Origin: Mycobacterium sp. DL99
GTDB lineage: Bacteria > Actinomycetota > Actinomycetes > Mycobacteriales > Mycobacteriaceae
Assembly (NCBI RefSeq): GCF_004762045.1
Contig: NZ_SJOM01000007.1
Span: forward strand, 2,945,920 to 3,009,919
Reading direction: 5' to 3'
DNA: 64,000 bases
Positions 49,961-58,973 of this stretch are shown in pieces. Numbering within the stretch: position 1 is the stretch's first letter; each line of letters opens with the position of its first letter. The notes beneath the pieces were generated by a model, which saw only the letters and a list, made by a program, of their open reading frames with translations, ran no database searches and was not told where the DNA came from. Position numbers and translations under genes: made by a program.

Positions 49961-50893
49961 GTGAGCATTCGCGAGCGCCGGCTCATTCATGGGGCGCCTA
50001 GCCGAGTACGGTCCACCTTCCTGTCGTATCTGGCTTTGACCAAGCCGCGTGTGATCGAGTTGTTGCTGGTCACCACCATTCCGGCGATGTTGCTGGCGGA
50101 CCGAGGCACCGTTGACCCGCTGCTGATCCTCAACACCCTGATCGGCGGCATGCTCGCCGCTGCCGGCGCCAACACGCTCAACTGTGTGGCCGACGCCGAC
50201 ATCGACAAGGTGATGAAGCGGACCGCGCGCCGGCCGCTGGCCCAGGCGTCCGTGCCCACGCGGCACGCGTTGATCTTCGGACTCGTGCTGTCGGTGACGG
50301 CGTTCTGCTGGCTGACGTGGACATCGAATCTGCTGTCCGGTGTGCTGGCAGTCGCCACGATCGCGTTCTATGTCTTCGTCTACACGTTGCTGCTCAAACG
50401 CCGCACCTCACAAAACGTGGTGTGGGGCGGGGCAGCCGGGTGCATGCCGGTGATGATCGGCTGGTCCGCGGTGACCGGCACCATCCAGTGGCCCGCATTG
50501 GTGATGTTCCTGATCATCTTCTTCTGGACACCGCCGCACACCTGGGCGCTGGCGATGCGTTACAAGGACGACTACAAGGCGGCCGGGGTGCCCATGCTGC
50601 CCGCCGTGGCCACCGAGCGTGAGGTCACCCGTCAGATCTTGATCTACACCTGGGTGACGGTGCTCACCACGCTGGTGCTCGCACTGGCCACCGGATGGCT
50701 CTACGGAGCCGTGGCCCTGCTGGCAGGCGCCTGGTTCCTGGTGATGGCCCACCAGCTGTACTCCGGGGTGAAGCGCGGCGAGCCGGTGAAGCCGCTGCGG
50801 TTGTTCCTTCAGTCGAACAACTACCTGGCCGTGGTGTTCTGCGCGCTGGCAATCGACTCGGCACTCGCGCTGCCGACGATCTTCGGTCACTAG
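49961..50893 (+). CDS. ctaB: Protoheme IX farnesyltransferase (heme O synthase)
   Basis: CtaB attaches a farnesyl group to heme B to give heme O for the aa3 oxidase. The 310-residue UbiA-family membrane protein has about nine helices and the two Asp-rich prenyl-diphosphate motifs: [19 protein letters not shown] and [32 protein letters not shown] opens the first helix. The GTG start follows GAGGAG at eight bases. Its product is the substrate of CtaA, encoded at the right edge of the window. Confidence 0.94.
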   Translation: MSIRERRLIHGAPSRVRSTFLSYLALTKPRVIELLLVTTIPAMLLADRGTVDPLLILNTLIGGMLAAAGANTLNCVADADIDKVMKRTARRPLAQASVPTRHALIFGLVLSVTAFCWLTWTSNLLSGVLAVATIAFYVFVYTLLLKRRTSQNVVWGGAAGCMPVMIGWSAVTGTIQWPALVMFLIIFFWTPPHTWALAMRYKDDYKAAGVPMLPAVATEREVTRQILIYTWVTVLTTLVLALATGWLYGAVALLAGAWFLVMAHQLYSGVKRGEPVKPLRLFLQSNNYLAVVFCALAIDSALALPTIFGH

Positions 50894-50953
50894 GCGCCAT
50901 CGCTTATCCGGTCCAGCTGCCCCCGACACCGTTGGTGTGGCAGCGTTGTGGGC

Positions 50954-51895
50954 ATGACCGAACTGGTGAGCCCTGACAACTTCGCGCGTGCCGAATCCGA
51001 CCTGTACTTCGCCAATGCAGTCAAGGACGGTGGTTTCGGAAAGTTCTTCCACAACCGCGAGCTGACCCCCATCGACCACCAGCTCGTCATCCGGCAGAAC
51101 CGGGACACGCTCTATTCCGCGGCGGTGTTCGATCTCGACGGCGGGCCGGTCACCATCACGCTGCCCGAGAACGCGGGCCGGTTCATGTCGCTGCAGATCA
51201 TCAGCGAGGACCACTACACCACCAATGTGGCCTACGCGCCGGGCGAGGTGACGTTCAGCCGCGACTCCGTCGACACCCGCTACGCGATCGCGGCGGTGCG
51301 CACCCTGGTCGATCCGGGCGATACCGCGGACCTGGCCGCGGTGCATGCGTTGCAGGACGCGATCACCGTCTCGCAGGCCGAGCCGGGATTCTTCGAGATC
51401 CCGCAGTGGGATCCGGTCAGTCAGAAGACGGTTCGCGATGCACTCATCGCGTTGTCCACCACCGTGGCCGACACCAGGGGAATGTTCGGCCCCAAGTACG
51501 AAGTGGAGCCGGTCCGGCATCTGATCGGCTCGGCGTTCGCCTGGGGCGGCAATCCCGCACGCGATGCGTTCTATCTCACAGTGGTGCCGGCCCGCAACGA
51601 CGGCACCACCGTGCACCGCCTGACCGTGAAAGACGTCCCGGTGGACGGGTTCTGGTCGGTGACGGTCTACAACAAGGACGGCTACTTCACCGCGAACCCG
51701 CAGAACGCCTACTCGCTGAACAACGTCACCGCGGTCAGGGACGCCGACGGCTCCACCACGGTGCAGTTCGGCGGGGGCGACGCGGCCAACCTGCTGCCGA
51801 TCACCGAGGGCTGGAACTACATCGTGCGGCTGTACCGGCCGAGGCCCGAGATCCTCGACGGTTCCTGGACGTTCCCCGACGCCGAGCCGGCTTAG
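50954..51895 (+). CDS. DUF1254/DUF1214 family protein
   Basis: The 313-residue protein carries the DUF1254 region (about 30-130: IRQNRDTLYSAAVFDLDGGP, GRFMSLQIISEDHYTTNVAY) and the DUF1214 region (about 200-305: TVHRLTVKDVPVDGFWSVTV, NAYSLNNVTAVRDADGSTTV, GWNYIVRLYRPRPEILDGSW). The biochemical function of this family is not established. No signal peptide is present, although many relatives are secreted. ATG 50954 is used, and GTG 50948 is two codons upstream. The gene stands alone after ctaB and ends before a large inverted repeat. Confidence 0.8.
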   Translation: MTELVSPDNFARAESDLYFANAVKDGGFGKFFHNRELTPIDHQLVIRQNRDTLYSAAVFDLDGGPVTITLPENAGRFMSLQIISEDHYTTNVAYAPGEVTFSRDSVDTRYAIAAVRTLVDPGDTADLAAVHALQDAITVSQAEPGFFEIPQWDPVSQKTVRDALIALSTTVADTRGMFGPKYEVEPVRHLIGSAFAWGGNPARDAFYLTVVPARNDGTTVHRLTVKDVPVDGFWSVTVYNKDGYFTANPQNAYSLNNVTAVRDADGSTTVQFGGGDAANLLPITEGWNYIVRLYRPRPEILDGSWTFPDAEPA

Positions 51896-51915
51896 GGGAC
51901 CTGTGCGTCGAGCCT

Positions 51916-51974
51916 GATTTCTACATCAGGGCTGTCGATCGGTCGGTCGGATCCGCAGCCCTGATGTAGAAATC
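51916..51974. repeat. Perfect 19-bp inverted repeat (possible bidirectional terminator)
   Basis: GATTTCTACATCAGGGCTG (51916-51934) and its exact complement (51956-51974) flank a 21-base loop. The hairpin lies between the convergent DUF1254 and qor genes. The outer ends of the arms (GATTTC/GAAATC) are AT-rich, so in either direction the stem ends in a short T-rich run, but there is no true poly-T tail. Confidence 0.8.
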
Positions 51975-51993
51975 GGCGGTTGCCGGGTGCGGC

Positions 51994-52977
51994 CTAGGGC
52001 ACCAGCACGATCGAGCCGACGGTCTTGCGGCCCTGCAGGTCGGTGTGGGCCTGGGCCGCCTCGGCCAGCGGGTAGCGACCGCCGACGGTGATGGTGATCG
52101 ACCCGTCCGCGATGGCGTTGATCAATTCTCCCGCACGCCATGAGAATTCATCGGGTGTGCGGGTGTGGTGGGCCAGCGTCGGCCGGGTCAGGAACACCGA
52201 GCCGGCCGCGTTGAGCCGCTGCGGGTCCACCGGCGGCACCGGACCACTGGCCGCACCGAACAAGGCCAGCGTGCCGCGAATCGCGAGGCTGGCCAGGCTG
52301 GCGTCGAACGTCGATGCACCGACCCCGTCGTAGACGGCGGCCACACCCGCCCCGCCGGTGAGATCGCGAATCTTGTCCCCGAATTCGGTCGGATCCTCGG
52401 GATAGTCGAGCACCTCGATCGCGCCGGCCTGCCGGGACAGCTCGGCCTTCTCCGGCGTCGAGGCAGTGGTGATCACCCGGGTGCCCATGCTGGTGGCCCA
52501 CTGGGTGAGGATCAGGCCGACGCCGCCGGCGCCGGCGTGTACCAGCACGGTGTCGCTCGGCTGCACGGCATAGGTGGACTTGATCAGATAGTGCGCGGTC
52601 ATGCCTTTCAGCAGCGCCGATGCGATGGCGTCGGGCGCCACACCGTCGGGTACGTAGGCGACGAAATCGGCTGGGGCGACACAGAAGTCGGCGTAGGCGC
52701 CGGTCGCGTTGGCGGTCACCACGCGGTCGCCGACGGCCAGCGCGGCCACGTCGTCGCCGACCGCGGCGACGGTGCCGCACACCTCGGAACCGACGATGAA
52801 CGGAACGTCTCGTGGATACAGCCCGGACCGGAAGTACGTGTCGATGAAGTTGACGCCGACCGCCTCGGCCTTGATCAGTACCTCGCCGGGGCCCGGGGAG
52901 GGCTCGGGCCGCTCGACGTAGCTCAGGACTTCGGGTCCGCCGGTCTCTGCAACTTCGATGGCATACACGCCATCCAT
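51994..52977 (-). CDS. qor: Quinone oxidoreductase (NADPH), zinc-independent
   Basis: The 327-residue medium-chain reductase has VGVNFIDTYFRSGLYP, the nucleotide-binding VHAGAGGVGLILTQWA and VGSEVCGTVAAVG, and lacks zinc-ligand cysteines. It is expected to reduce quinones with NADPH. ATG 52977 gives the normal N-terminus (DGVYAIEVAETGGPEVL); ATG 52980 and GTG 52986 are alternatives. It is divergent from the ATP-grasp gene, with only about 23 bp between starts, as for Rv1454c and Rv1455. Confidence 0.9.
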   Translation of the reverse strand: MDGVYAIEVAETGGPEVLSYVERPEPSPGPGEVLIKAEAVGVNFIDTYFRSGLYPRDVPFIVGSEVCGTVAAVGDDVAALAVGDRVVTANATGAYADFCVAPADFVAYVPDGVAPDAIASALLKGMTAHYLIKSTYAVQPSDTVLVHAGAGGVGLILTQWATSMGTRVITTASTPEKAELSRQAGAIEVLDYPEDPTEFGDKIRDLTGGAGVAAVYDGVGASTFDASLASLAIRGTLALFGAASGPVPPVDPQRLNAAGSVFLTRPTLAHHTRTPDEFSWRAGELINAIADGSITITVGGRYPLAEAAQAHTDLQGRKTVGSIVLVP

Positions 52978-52987
52978 CATCCACACC

Positions 52988-52993
52988 TATCAT
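52988..52993 (+). promoter_or_regulatory. -10 element of a predicted leaderless ATP-grasp transcript
   Basis: TATCAT ends seven bases before the GTG at 53001. It overlaps the upstream region of qor, so the divergent promoters must share DNA. Confidence 0.5.
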
Positions 52994-53000
52994 CGCGGGG

Positions 53001-53939
53001 GTGAAGCTCGCCCGTCCGGATGTGTTCCATCCCCGCATCGTGTTGGCCGGTTGCGCGGCATTGCCGGAAGGTGACGGCGACGACGCCGGCCTGCTCAAGG
53101 CGCTGCGTAACCGCGGTCTGCACGCCCGCTGGCTGTCCTGGGACGACCCGGCCACCCTCGATGCCGACCTGGTCATCCTTCGGGCCACCTGGGACTACAC
53201 CGAGCGTCTCGACGAGTTCCTGGCCTGGACGCGATCGGTGCCCCACTTGATCAACCGGCCGCAGATCGTGGAGTGGAACACCGACAAGCGCTACCTCGAC
53301 GATCTGCACCGCATGGGGGTTCCGGTCGTGCCGACCGGGTACTTCGCGGTCGGGGACAAGGTCAGCGTGCCAGATGGCGAAGTCGTGGTGAAGCCCGCGG
53401 TGGGTGCCGGCTCGACCGGGGCTCAGCGGTTCGTCGACGCCTCCGAGGCCCTGGCCCACGCGGCAGCCCTGCAGGCCAAGGGTCGCGCCGTGTTGGTGCA
53501 GCCGTACGACCCGCGGATCGCCGACGGCGAGACCGCACTGGTGTTCCTGGGCGGCAAGGAGTCCCACGCGTTCACCAAGGGGCCGATCCTGCCTCCGGCC
53601 GGACAGTCACCCGAGTTCGAGGAAACCGGTACCTACGCGCAGGAGTCGCTGTCGCCGGCCGACCCTGACGACGAGGTTTGGCGGGTCGGCCGCCTGGCCA
53701 TCGATGCGGTGACCCGATTGTTCGACCTTGAGCCCGAAGATCTGGTGTACGCCCGGGTCGACGTGATCGGTGGCGCGGACGATCCCCGCCTGCTCGAACT
53801 CGAACTGGTCGAGCCTGGACTGGGATTCCGGCAGCTCGATCAGACCGCGCGGGAGGACGCTGAGCGGCGGTTCGCCGTCGGTGTGGAGGACGCCCTTGAG
53901 CGATTCGGGCTGGGCCCGCTGTCACACCGGGGTTTCTGA
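53001..53939 (+). CDS. ATP-grasp domain protein (RimK/glutathione-synthetase-like), Rv1455 position
   Basis: The 312-residue protein has an ATP-grasp layout: an N-terminal preATP-grasp region (IVLAGCAALPEGDGDDAGLL, VILRATWDYTERLDEFLAWT), a lysine-bearing strand with glycine loop (VVVKPAVGAGSTGAQRF), VLVQPYDPRIADGETALVFL, and the metal-binding DPRLLELELVEPGLGF near the C-terminus. Such enzymes ligate an acid to an amine or thiol. The substrates are unknown. GTG 53001 is supported by the -10 hexamer. The gene ends 26 bp before the convergent ABC ATPase gene. Confidence 0.78.
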   Translation: MKLARPDVFHPRIVLAGCAALPEGDGDDAGLLKALRNRGLHARWLSWDDPATLDADLVILRATWDYTERLDEFLAWTRSVPHLINRPQIVEWNTDKRYLDDLHRMGVPVVPTGYFAVGDKVSVPDGEVVVKPAVGAGSTGAQRFVDASEALAHAAALQAKGRAVLVQPYDPRIADGETALVFLGGKESHAFTKGPILPPAGQSPEFEETGTYAQESLSPADPDDEVWRVGRLAIDAVTRLFDLEPEDLVYARVDVIGGADDPRLLELELVEPGLGFRQLDQTAREDAERRFAVGVEDALERFGLGPLSHRGF

Positions 53940-53964
53940 CCCGCGGTAGGGACCGGCGCGGGCG

Positions 53965-55035
53965 TCAGTCTGGGAGCCGGGACCCCGTGGCCACGTCGAA
54001 CCGGTGCACCTCGCGGGCCGAGAGCGCGACGGTCGCGCCCGGCTCGATGTCGGGCAGTGCAGCGGCTTCCACCACACTGGTGAGCAGCATGTCGGAGGCC
54101 CGTACCGTGACGATGGCGCGCGGCCCCAGTAGTTCCACGAGCTCGACCGAGGCCACGCCGTCGCCGGTCCCGGTGCCGGTGCCGGTGGCCGGGGTGAGGA
54201 TGACATCGTCGGGGCGCACACCGATCGTCACCGCTGCCGTGTCCGGTCCGCCAACGGCCATCCGCACGCCGGACAAGGTGCGCAGCTCACCGCCGCTGAC
54301 CGAGCCGTCGATCAGGTTCATCTTCGGACTGCCGACGAAGGTGGCCACGAAGGTGTCGGCTGGGCGCCGGTAAACCTCCTCGGGCGGACCGGCCTGTGCG
54401 ATGTGCCCGTCGCGCATCACCACGATGCGGTCCGACAGCGTCATCGCCTCTTCCTGGTCGTGCGTCACGTACAGGGCGGTGATGCCCAGCTTTCGCTGCA
54501 GCCGCAGCAGCTCTGTGCGGGTCTCCACCCGCAGCTTGGCGTCGAGGTTGCTCAGCGGCTCGTCGAACAGGAACACCGCGGGTTCGCGGATGATGGCCCG
54601 GCCGATCGCGACCCGCTGCTGCTGCCCGCCGGACAGATCCTTGGGTTTACGCTCGACCAGCTTGCCCAGGCCGAGTGATTCGGCGATCTCATCGGCCCGC
54701 CGCAACGCCTCGGCGCGCGGAATTCGCTTGGCCCGCAACGGGAACGCGATGTTCTCCCGGACCGTAAGGTGCGGGTAGAGAGCGTAGTTCTGGAACACCA
54801 TGGCGATATCGCGTTCCTTGGGTTCCAGCGCCGTCACATCACGGTCGCCGATGTGGATGCTGCCGGAGGTGATCTCCTCCAGCCCGGCCAGCATCCGAAG
54901 CGATGTGGTCTTACCGCACCCGGACGGGCCGACCAGCACGGTCAGGCTGCCGTCGGTCAATTCCAGGTCGAGATCGGAGACCACAGTCGTTGTCCCGTAA
55001 GACTTTCCGACCTTGGAGAACTTCACCGATGCCAT
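53965..55035 (-). CDS. Sugar ABC transporter ATPase, MalK/UgpC type
   Basis: The 356-residue protein has one ABC domain (about 1-235: [20 protein letters not shown], signature [15 protein letters not shown], Walker [25 protein letters not shown]-type YVTHDQEEA) and a C-terminal TOBE regulatory domain (about 240-356) typical of CUT1 importers for oligosaccharides and polyols. AAGGA lies seven bases before the ATG. It ends the six-gene operon kinase-SDR-binding protein-permease-permease-ATPase. A Thr-Gly repeat (TGTGTGTG) sits in the TOBE region. Confidence 0.92.
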   Translation of the reverse strand: MASVKFSKVGKSYGTTTVVSDLDLELTDGSLTVLVGPSGCGKTTSLRMLAGLEEITSGSIHIGDRDVTALEPKERDIAMVFQNYALYPHLTVRENIAFPLRAKRIPRAEALRRADEIAESLGLGKLVERKPKDLSGGQQQRVAIGRAIIREPAVFLFDEPLSNLDAKLRVETRTELLRLQRKLGITALYVTHDQEEAMTLSDRIVVMRDGHIAQAGPPEEVYRRPADTFVATFVGSPKMNLIDGSVSGGELRTLSGVRMAVGGPDTAAVTIGVRPDDVILTPATGTGTGTGDGVASVELVELLGPRAIVTVRASDMLLTSVVEAAALPDIEPGATVALSAREVHRFDVATGSRLPD

Positions 55036-55053
55036 ATCCGAATCCTTGCTTGT

Positions 55054-55869
55054 CTAGTACTTGACCGCGCCGCCGCTGATCCCTTGGACCAAGCGTCGCT
55101 GGATGAAGAAGCTGGCGATCACGACCGGAACGATCGCGATCATGATGGCGGCGCTCATGGTGCCGATCTGCACACCGCGGAAGGTGTTGAAGTTCGCGAT
55201 CGCCACCGGCAGGATCGCCGCATTGCCGGGCGCCAAGATCAGCCCGTAGAACAGGTCGTTCCACGACAGGGTGAACCCGAAGATGCCCGCGGCCCCGATA
55301 CCCGGGTACACCTGCGGCAGCACCACCATCCGGAACGCCTGCCAGCGGGTGAAACCGTCGACCCGGGCCTGTTCCTCCAACGAGGCGGGAACGGCCTCGA
55401 AGAAGCCGATTAGAAACCAGGTGACCAGTGGCAGGACGAAGGACAGATGCGCGAAGATCACCGGCGCCAGGGTGTCGGTCAACCGCAGCGCGTGCGCCAT
55501 GGTCAGGAACGGGAACACCATCACCGCAGGCGGAACCACCTGGGCGGCCAGCATGCCGAACCGGGTCAGCGAGCCACCGGCGCGGTACTTGGCGATGACG
55601 TAGGCGCCCATGCTGCCGACCACCAGGCTGATCGATACCGTGATGATGCCCACCAGCGCGCTGCGGCCCGCGGCGGCGAAGACGCCGGAATCCAGCACGT
55701 TCTGCCAGTTGGCCAGGCTGGGGGAGAAAGCGATGAGGAACGGCTCCGACATCTGTTCGGGCGTCTTGAAACTCGCCAGCGCTACCCAGGCGATGGGAAA
55801 CAGGACGAATACGAACGCGGCGGTGAGCACGGTGAGACGCAGGATCTCCAGCCCGCGGGGTCGGGTCAT
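55054..55869 (-). CDS. Sugar ABC transporter permease, MalG type
   Basis: The 271-residue membrane protein has six helices and the EAA loop that contacts the ATPase (EEQARVDGFTRWQAFRMVVL). The start overlaps the upstream permease by four bases (ATGA), which fixes ATG 55869, although the frame is open much further upstream. With the MalF-type partner it forms the channel for the lipoprotein-delivered substrate. Confidence 0.92.
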   Translation of the reverse strand: MTRPRGLEILRLTVLTAAFVFVLFPIAWVALASFKTPEQMSEPFLIAFSPSLANWQNVLDSGVFAAAGRSALVGIITVSISLVVGSMGAYVIAKYRAGGSLTRFGMLAAQVVPPAVMVFPFLTMAHALRLTDTLAPVIFAHLSFVLPLVTWFLIGFFEAVPASLEEQARVDGFTRWQAFRMVVLPQVYPGIGAAGIFGFTLSWNDLFYGLILAPGNAAILPVAIANFNTFRGVQIGTMSAAIMIAIVPVVIASFFIQRRLVQGISGGAVKY

Positions 55870-56732
55870 CGGACAGTCCTTTCCGAGGCCCGGCTGCGTT
55901 CCATGGTGCGAAACGCCACCACGATCACCACCAGCACGACCGCCAGCACGATGAAGGCCATGGCACTGGCCTGTGCGAGCCGGAAGAACTGGATGCCTTC
56001 GAGATACATGTAGTACTGCAGCGTCTGGGTGTCGGTGCCCGGTCCGCCGCGGGTGGTGGCGTAGACGTATTCGAAGACCCGCAGGGCGTCCAGGCCGCGC
56101 AGCAGCACCGCCACGGTGAGCACCGGGGCGAGCATCGGGATCAGCACCCGGCGCAACCGGTAGACCGGCCCGGCACCGTCGACGCGCGCGGCCTCCATGG
56201 GTTGCTTGGGCATCGATTCCAGGCCGGCCAGGATCAGCAGGACCATGAACGGTGTCCACTGCCAGACATCGATGAAGGCCAGAGTCAGTAGCGCTCGGCC
56301 TGAGCCGAAGAAGTCATAGTCGCTCCCCACCGCGTGCAGCAGCGCCGGAACGGCGCCGATTTGGTCGTTGAGCAGGAACCGGAAGATCAACCCGACCGCG
56401 ATCGGGGTGATGAACATGGGCGCGAGCACGATGGCCCGGGACAGGTCCTTGGCCCAGCGCTGCTGATGCAGCGCCAGGGCCAGGGCGAAACCGATCACCA
56501 GCTCCGCGGTCACCGCGATCACCACGTAGATCGCGGTGGTGGCGAACGCCTCCCAGAACGCCGAGTTCGACAGGGCGTTGGTGAAATTCGCCACGCCGAC
56601 GAAACCAGGCTGCTTACGATCGGTCAGCTTGTAGTTGGTCAGCGACAAGTAGGCCGCGTAGCAGAGCGGGAATCCGACGGCCACAGCGAACAGGGCGAGC
56701 AACGGCATGAGCATGCCGTACTTGAACTTCAT
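55866..56732 (-). CDS. Sugar ABC transporter permease, MalF type
   Basis: The 288-residue membrane protein has six helices, an opening GMLMPLLALFAVAVGFPLCY and the EAA loop (MEAARVDGAGPVYRLRRVLI). It is coupled to the MalG-type permease by an ATGA overlap and follows the binding-protein gene by 40 bp. It is short for MalF and lacks the extra periplasmic domain, as is usual in CUT1 polyol transporters. Confidence 0.92.
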   Translation of the reverse strand: MKFKYGMLMPLLALFAVAVGFPLCYAAYLSLTNYKLTDRKQPGFVGVANFTNALSNSAFWEAFATTAIYVVIAVTAELVIGFALALALHQQRWAKDLSRAIVLAPMFITPIAVGLIFRFLLNDQIGAVPALLHAVGSDYDFFGSGRALLTLAFIDVWQWTPFMVLLILAGLESMPKQPMEAARVDGAGPVYRLRRVLIPMLAPVLTVAVLLRGLDALRVFEYVYATTRGGPGTDTQTLQYYMYLEGIQFFRLAQASAMAFIVLAVVLVVIVVAFRTMERSRASERTVR

Positions 56733-56772
56733 TTGGACACCCCCGCCATGGTGGCCGCCGGATTCCCTACGG

Positions 56773-58110
56773 TCACTGCTGGATCCGCTCCGCAGCTGCC
56801 TGCGCGTCGCGCAGTGCGTCGGTGACGCTCTTGTTGCCTGCGGCGGCGTCGTTGAGCTCGGTGCCGACCGCCTGGATCATCTCCTCGCCGCCCTTGCCCT
56901 GGGTGAGGGGGGACGCGTCGGCCAGGATCTCACCGACGGTCTTGTAGTAGTCGGCGCCATACCCGTCGGCGAGCACCTTCGGATTGGTCAGCGAGCTCTT
57001 CCGGATCACGGCACCACCGTCGGCGACCCGCTGCGCGTCGACCTCAGGTGAGGTCACCCAGGAGGCGAACGCCCAGGCTGCGTCGGCTGCGCCGGAGTTG
57101 GCCGGGATGGCCCAACTCCACAGTCCCAGAGCCGATTTGCCGCCCGGGATGGGGGCCAGGGCGAACTGGCCGGCACGCTGCGCCGAAGCTCCGGCGGGGT
57201 CGTTGAGTGCGGGCAGGTTCCAGTTGTAGCCGATCATCGAAGCCGCCTTACCGCTGGAGATCGAGCGGAAGGCCTCGTCGAATCCCCAGGCCAGGCTGTT
57301 GGCCGGGGCAGCGGTGCGATAGGTGTCGATGTAGGCGTTCAGGGCGCGGGCAGCCTGTTCGGTGTTCAGCGTGGGCTTGCCGTCCTCGCCGTAGATCGAC
57401 CCGCCGGCGGCGAACAGCCAGTTGGCCCATTCTTCGAAGATCTTGTAGCCGCGCTGGGGCTGCATCGCGATGCCGGCCCGATCGGCGGTCTTGAGCTTCT
57501 GCGAGGTGGAGACCAGGGCGTCCAGATCGGTGGGGACGGTCAGGCCGGCCGACTTGAGATCGCCGGTGTTGTAGATGTATCCCAGCGCGTAGTTATAGAA
57601 CGGTACCCCGTACGTGGTGCCCTCGACGTCGGTGATCGCCGTCAGCGACGGGAAGAAGTCGTTGGGCTCATACCCGGTGGTCGAGGAGATCCGGTCGTTG
57701 AGCGGCTCAAGGAACCCGGCTGCGGCGAAATCGTCCATCCACGGGTTGTCCACCACGATCAGGTCGTAGGCCGGCTCGGAAGCCTGGAACGACGACACCA
57801 GACGGTCACGCATCTGGTCGAAGGTCATGGTCTCGATTTGGACCTTGATGCTGGGGTACTTCTGGTTGAACTGCCCGACAAGGTTTTTCACGACGTCGGT
57901 GTCCGGCACATTCTCCATCAGAACCCGCACGGTGGCGCTGGTGTCGGTCGGAACATCGCCGAGCCCGGATGAGCTCTGCTCACCGGAGCCGCCGGTGCCG
58001 GCGCAGCCGGCCAGGGTGAGTCCGGCGGCGGCAACGACCGCAGGCAACCACCGGGTCGCCTTGGACGGGGCACGTCGGGCCGCCCGCCGGCTCAACATCG
58101 GAATTTTCAT
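56773..58110 (-). CDS. Sugar-binding lipoprotein, family 1 (CUT1)
   Basis: The 445-residue precursor has a signal peptide with an LTLAGC lipobox (Cys36). The mature part is a family 1 solute-binding protein: VKNLVGQFNQKYPSIKVQIE, PAYDLIVVDNPWMDDFAAAG, YGVPFYNYALGYIYNTGDL, and LGLWSWAIPANSGAADAAWA. It presents a sugar or polyol to the MalF/MalG-type permeases. The signal begins with a basic, Arg-rich stretch (LSRRAARRAPSK) but lacks a clear Tat motif. It is the third gene of the operon, about 60 bp after the SDR gene. Confidence 0.9.
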   Translation of the reverse strand: MKIPMLSRRAARRAPSKATRWLPAVVAAAGLTLAGCAGTGGSGEQSSSGLGDVPTDTSATVRVLMENVPDTDVVKNLVGQFNQKYPSIKVQIETMTFDQMRDRLVSSFQASEPAYDLIVVDNPWMDDFAAAGFLEPLNDRISSTTGYEPNDFFPSLTAITDVEGTTYGVPFYNYALGYIYNTGDLKSAGLTVPTDLDALVSTSQKLKTADRAGIAMQPQRGYKIFEEWANWLFAAGGSIYGEDGKPTLNTEQAARALNAYIDTYRTAAPANSLAWGFDEAFRSISSGKAASMIGYNWNLPALNDPAGASAQRAGQFALAPIPGGKSALGLWSWAIPANSGAADAAWAFASWVTSPEVDAQRVADGGAVIRKSSLTNPKVLADGYGADYYKTVGEILADASPLTQGKGGEEMIQAVGTELNDAAAGNKSVTDALRDAQAAAERIQQ

Positions 58111-58172
58111 GCGTTCTCACTTTCCCTGATGCGGGTGGGGTGGATCGAGGCGTTCACTGGGACGGATTCCGC

Positions 58173-58973
58173 TCAATCCATGTAGGCACCGCCGTTGACG
58201 GACAGTGCTTCTCCGGTGATGAACCGAGCATCCTCGGAAACCAGGAACGCCACCGCGCGGGCGACGTCGTCGGGGGTCTGCAACCGACCCAGGGGGGTGG
58301 CATCGACCCAGGACTGGCGCACGCCGTCGGGAGTGGAGCCGCTCAGGGTGGCCTCCCACTCCAATTCTCGGGTCTGCATCGGGGTGGCGACGAAACCGGG
58401 GCACACGCTGTTGACAGTGATGCCGTGGGCGGCAAGCTCATAGGCCATCGCCTGGGTGAGACCCAACACGCCGAACTTGGAGGCTACATAGTCCGCCAGG
58501 AACGGCACCCGGCCCTGCTTGGCCGCCATCGATGCGGTGTTGACGATGGTTCCGCGCACGCCGGTGCGGATCATGGCGCGAGCCGCGGCCTGCCCGCATA
58601 GGAACACGCCCTTGAGGTTGATGTCGAGGCTGCGGTCGAGTTGCTCGGGAGAAACGTCGACAAAGCTGGCCATCGCCGAGATGCCTGCATTGCTGACCCA
58701 TGCGTGCAGCCCTGTGCGGTCGGCTACATCATCAGCGAGCCGGCCGGCGGTGGCCGCGTCGGTGACATCGAGCCGGCCGGCCTCATGCCCGGTTCCGGCC
58801 AGACCGGCGCGGGTCTGCTCGGCCGCGACCTCGTCGATATCGGTTGCCACCACCCGCCAGCCGCGGTCGGCCAGGGTGGTGGCGATCGCCCGGCCGATGC
58901 CGGAGCCGGCGCCGGTGACGACGACGGTCTGTGGCGCGTCGGTGGTGGTTGCAGAGTTGTCAGGGGAGGTCAT
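58173..58973 (-). CDS. Short-chain dehydrogenase/reductase, probable polyol dehydrogenase
   Basis: The 266-residue SDR has the cofactor motif VVTGAGSGIGRAIATTLADR, an acidic residue after strand 2 (VVATDIDE) indicating NAD preference, VSNAGISAM, the catalytic Ser in NTASMAAKQG and the YVASK motif. The context of a sugar transporter and a sugar kinase points to oxidation of an imported polyol to a ketose. ATG 58973 overlaps the kinase stop (ATGA). Confidence 0.87.
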   Translation of the reverse strand: MTSPDNSATTTDAPQTVVVTGAGSGIGRAIATTLADRGWRVVATDIDEVAAEQTRAGLAGTGHEAGRLDVTDAATAGRLADDVADRTGLHAWVSNAGISAMASFVDVSPEQLDRSLDINLKGVFLCGQAAARAMIRTGVRGTIVNTASMAAKQGRVPFLADYVASKFGVLGLTQAMAYELAAHGITVNSVCPGFVATPMQTRELEWEATLSGSTPDGVRQSWVDATPLGRLQTPDDVARAVAFLVSEDARFITGEALSVNGGAYMD

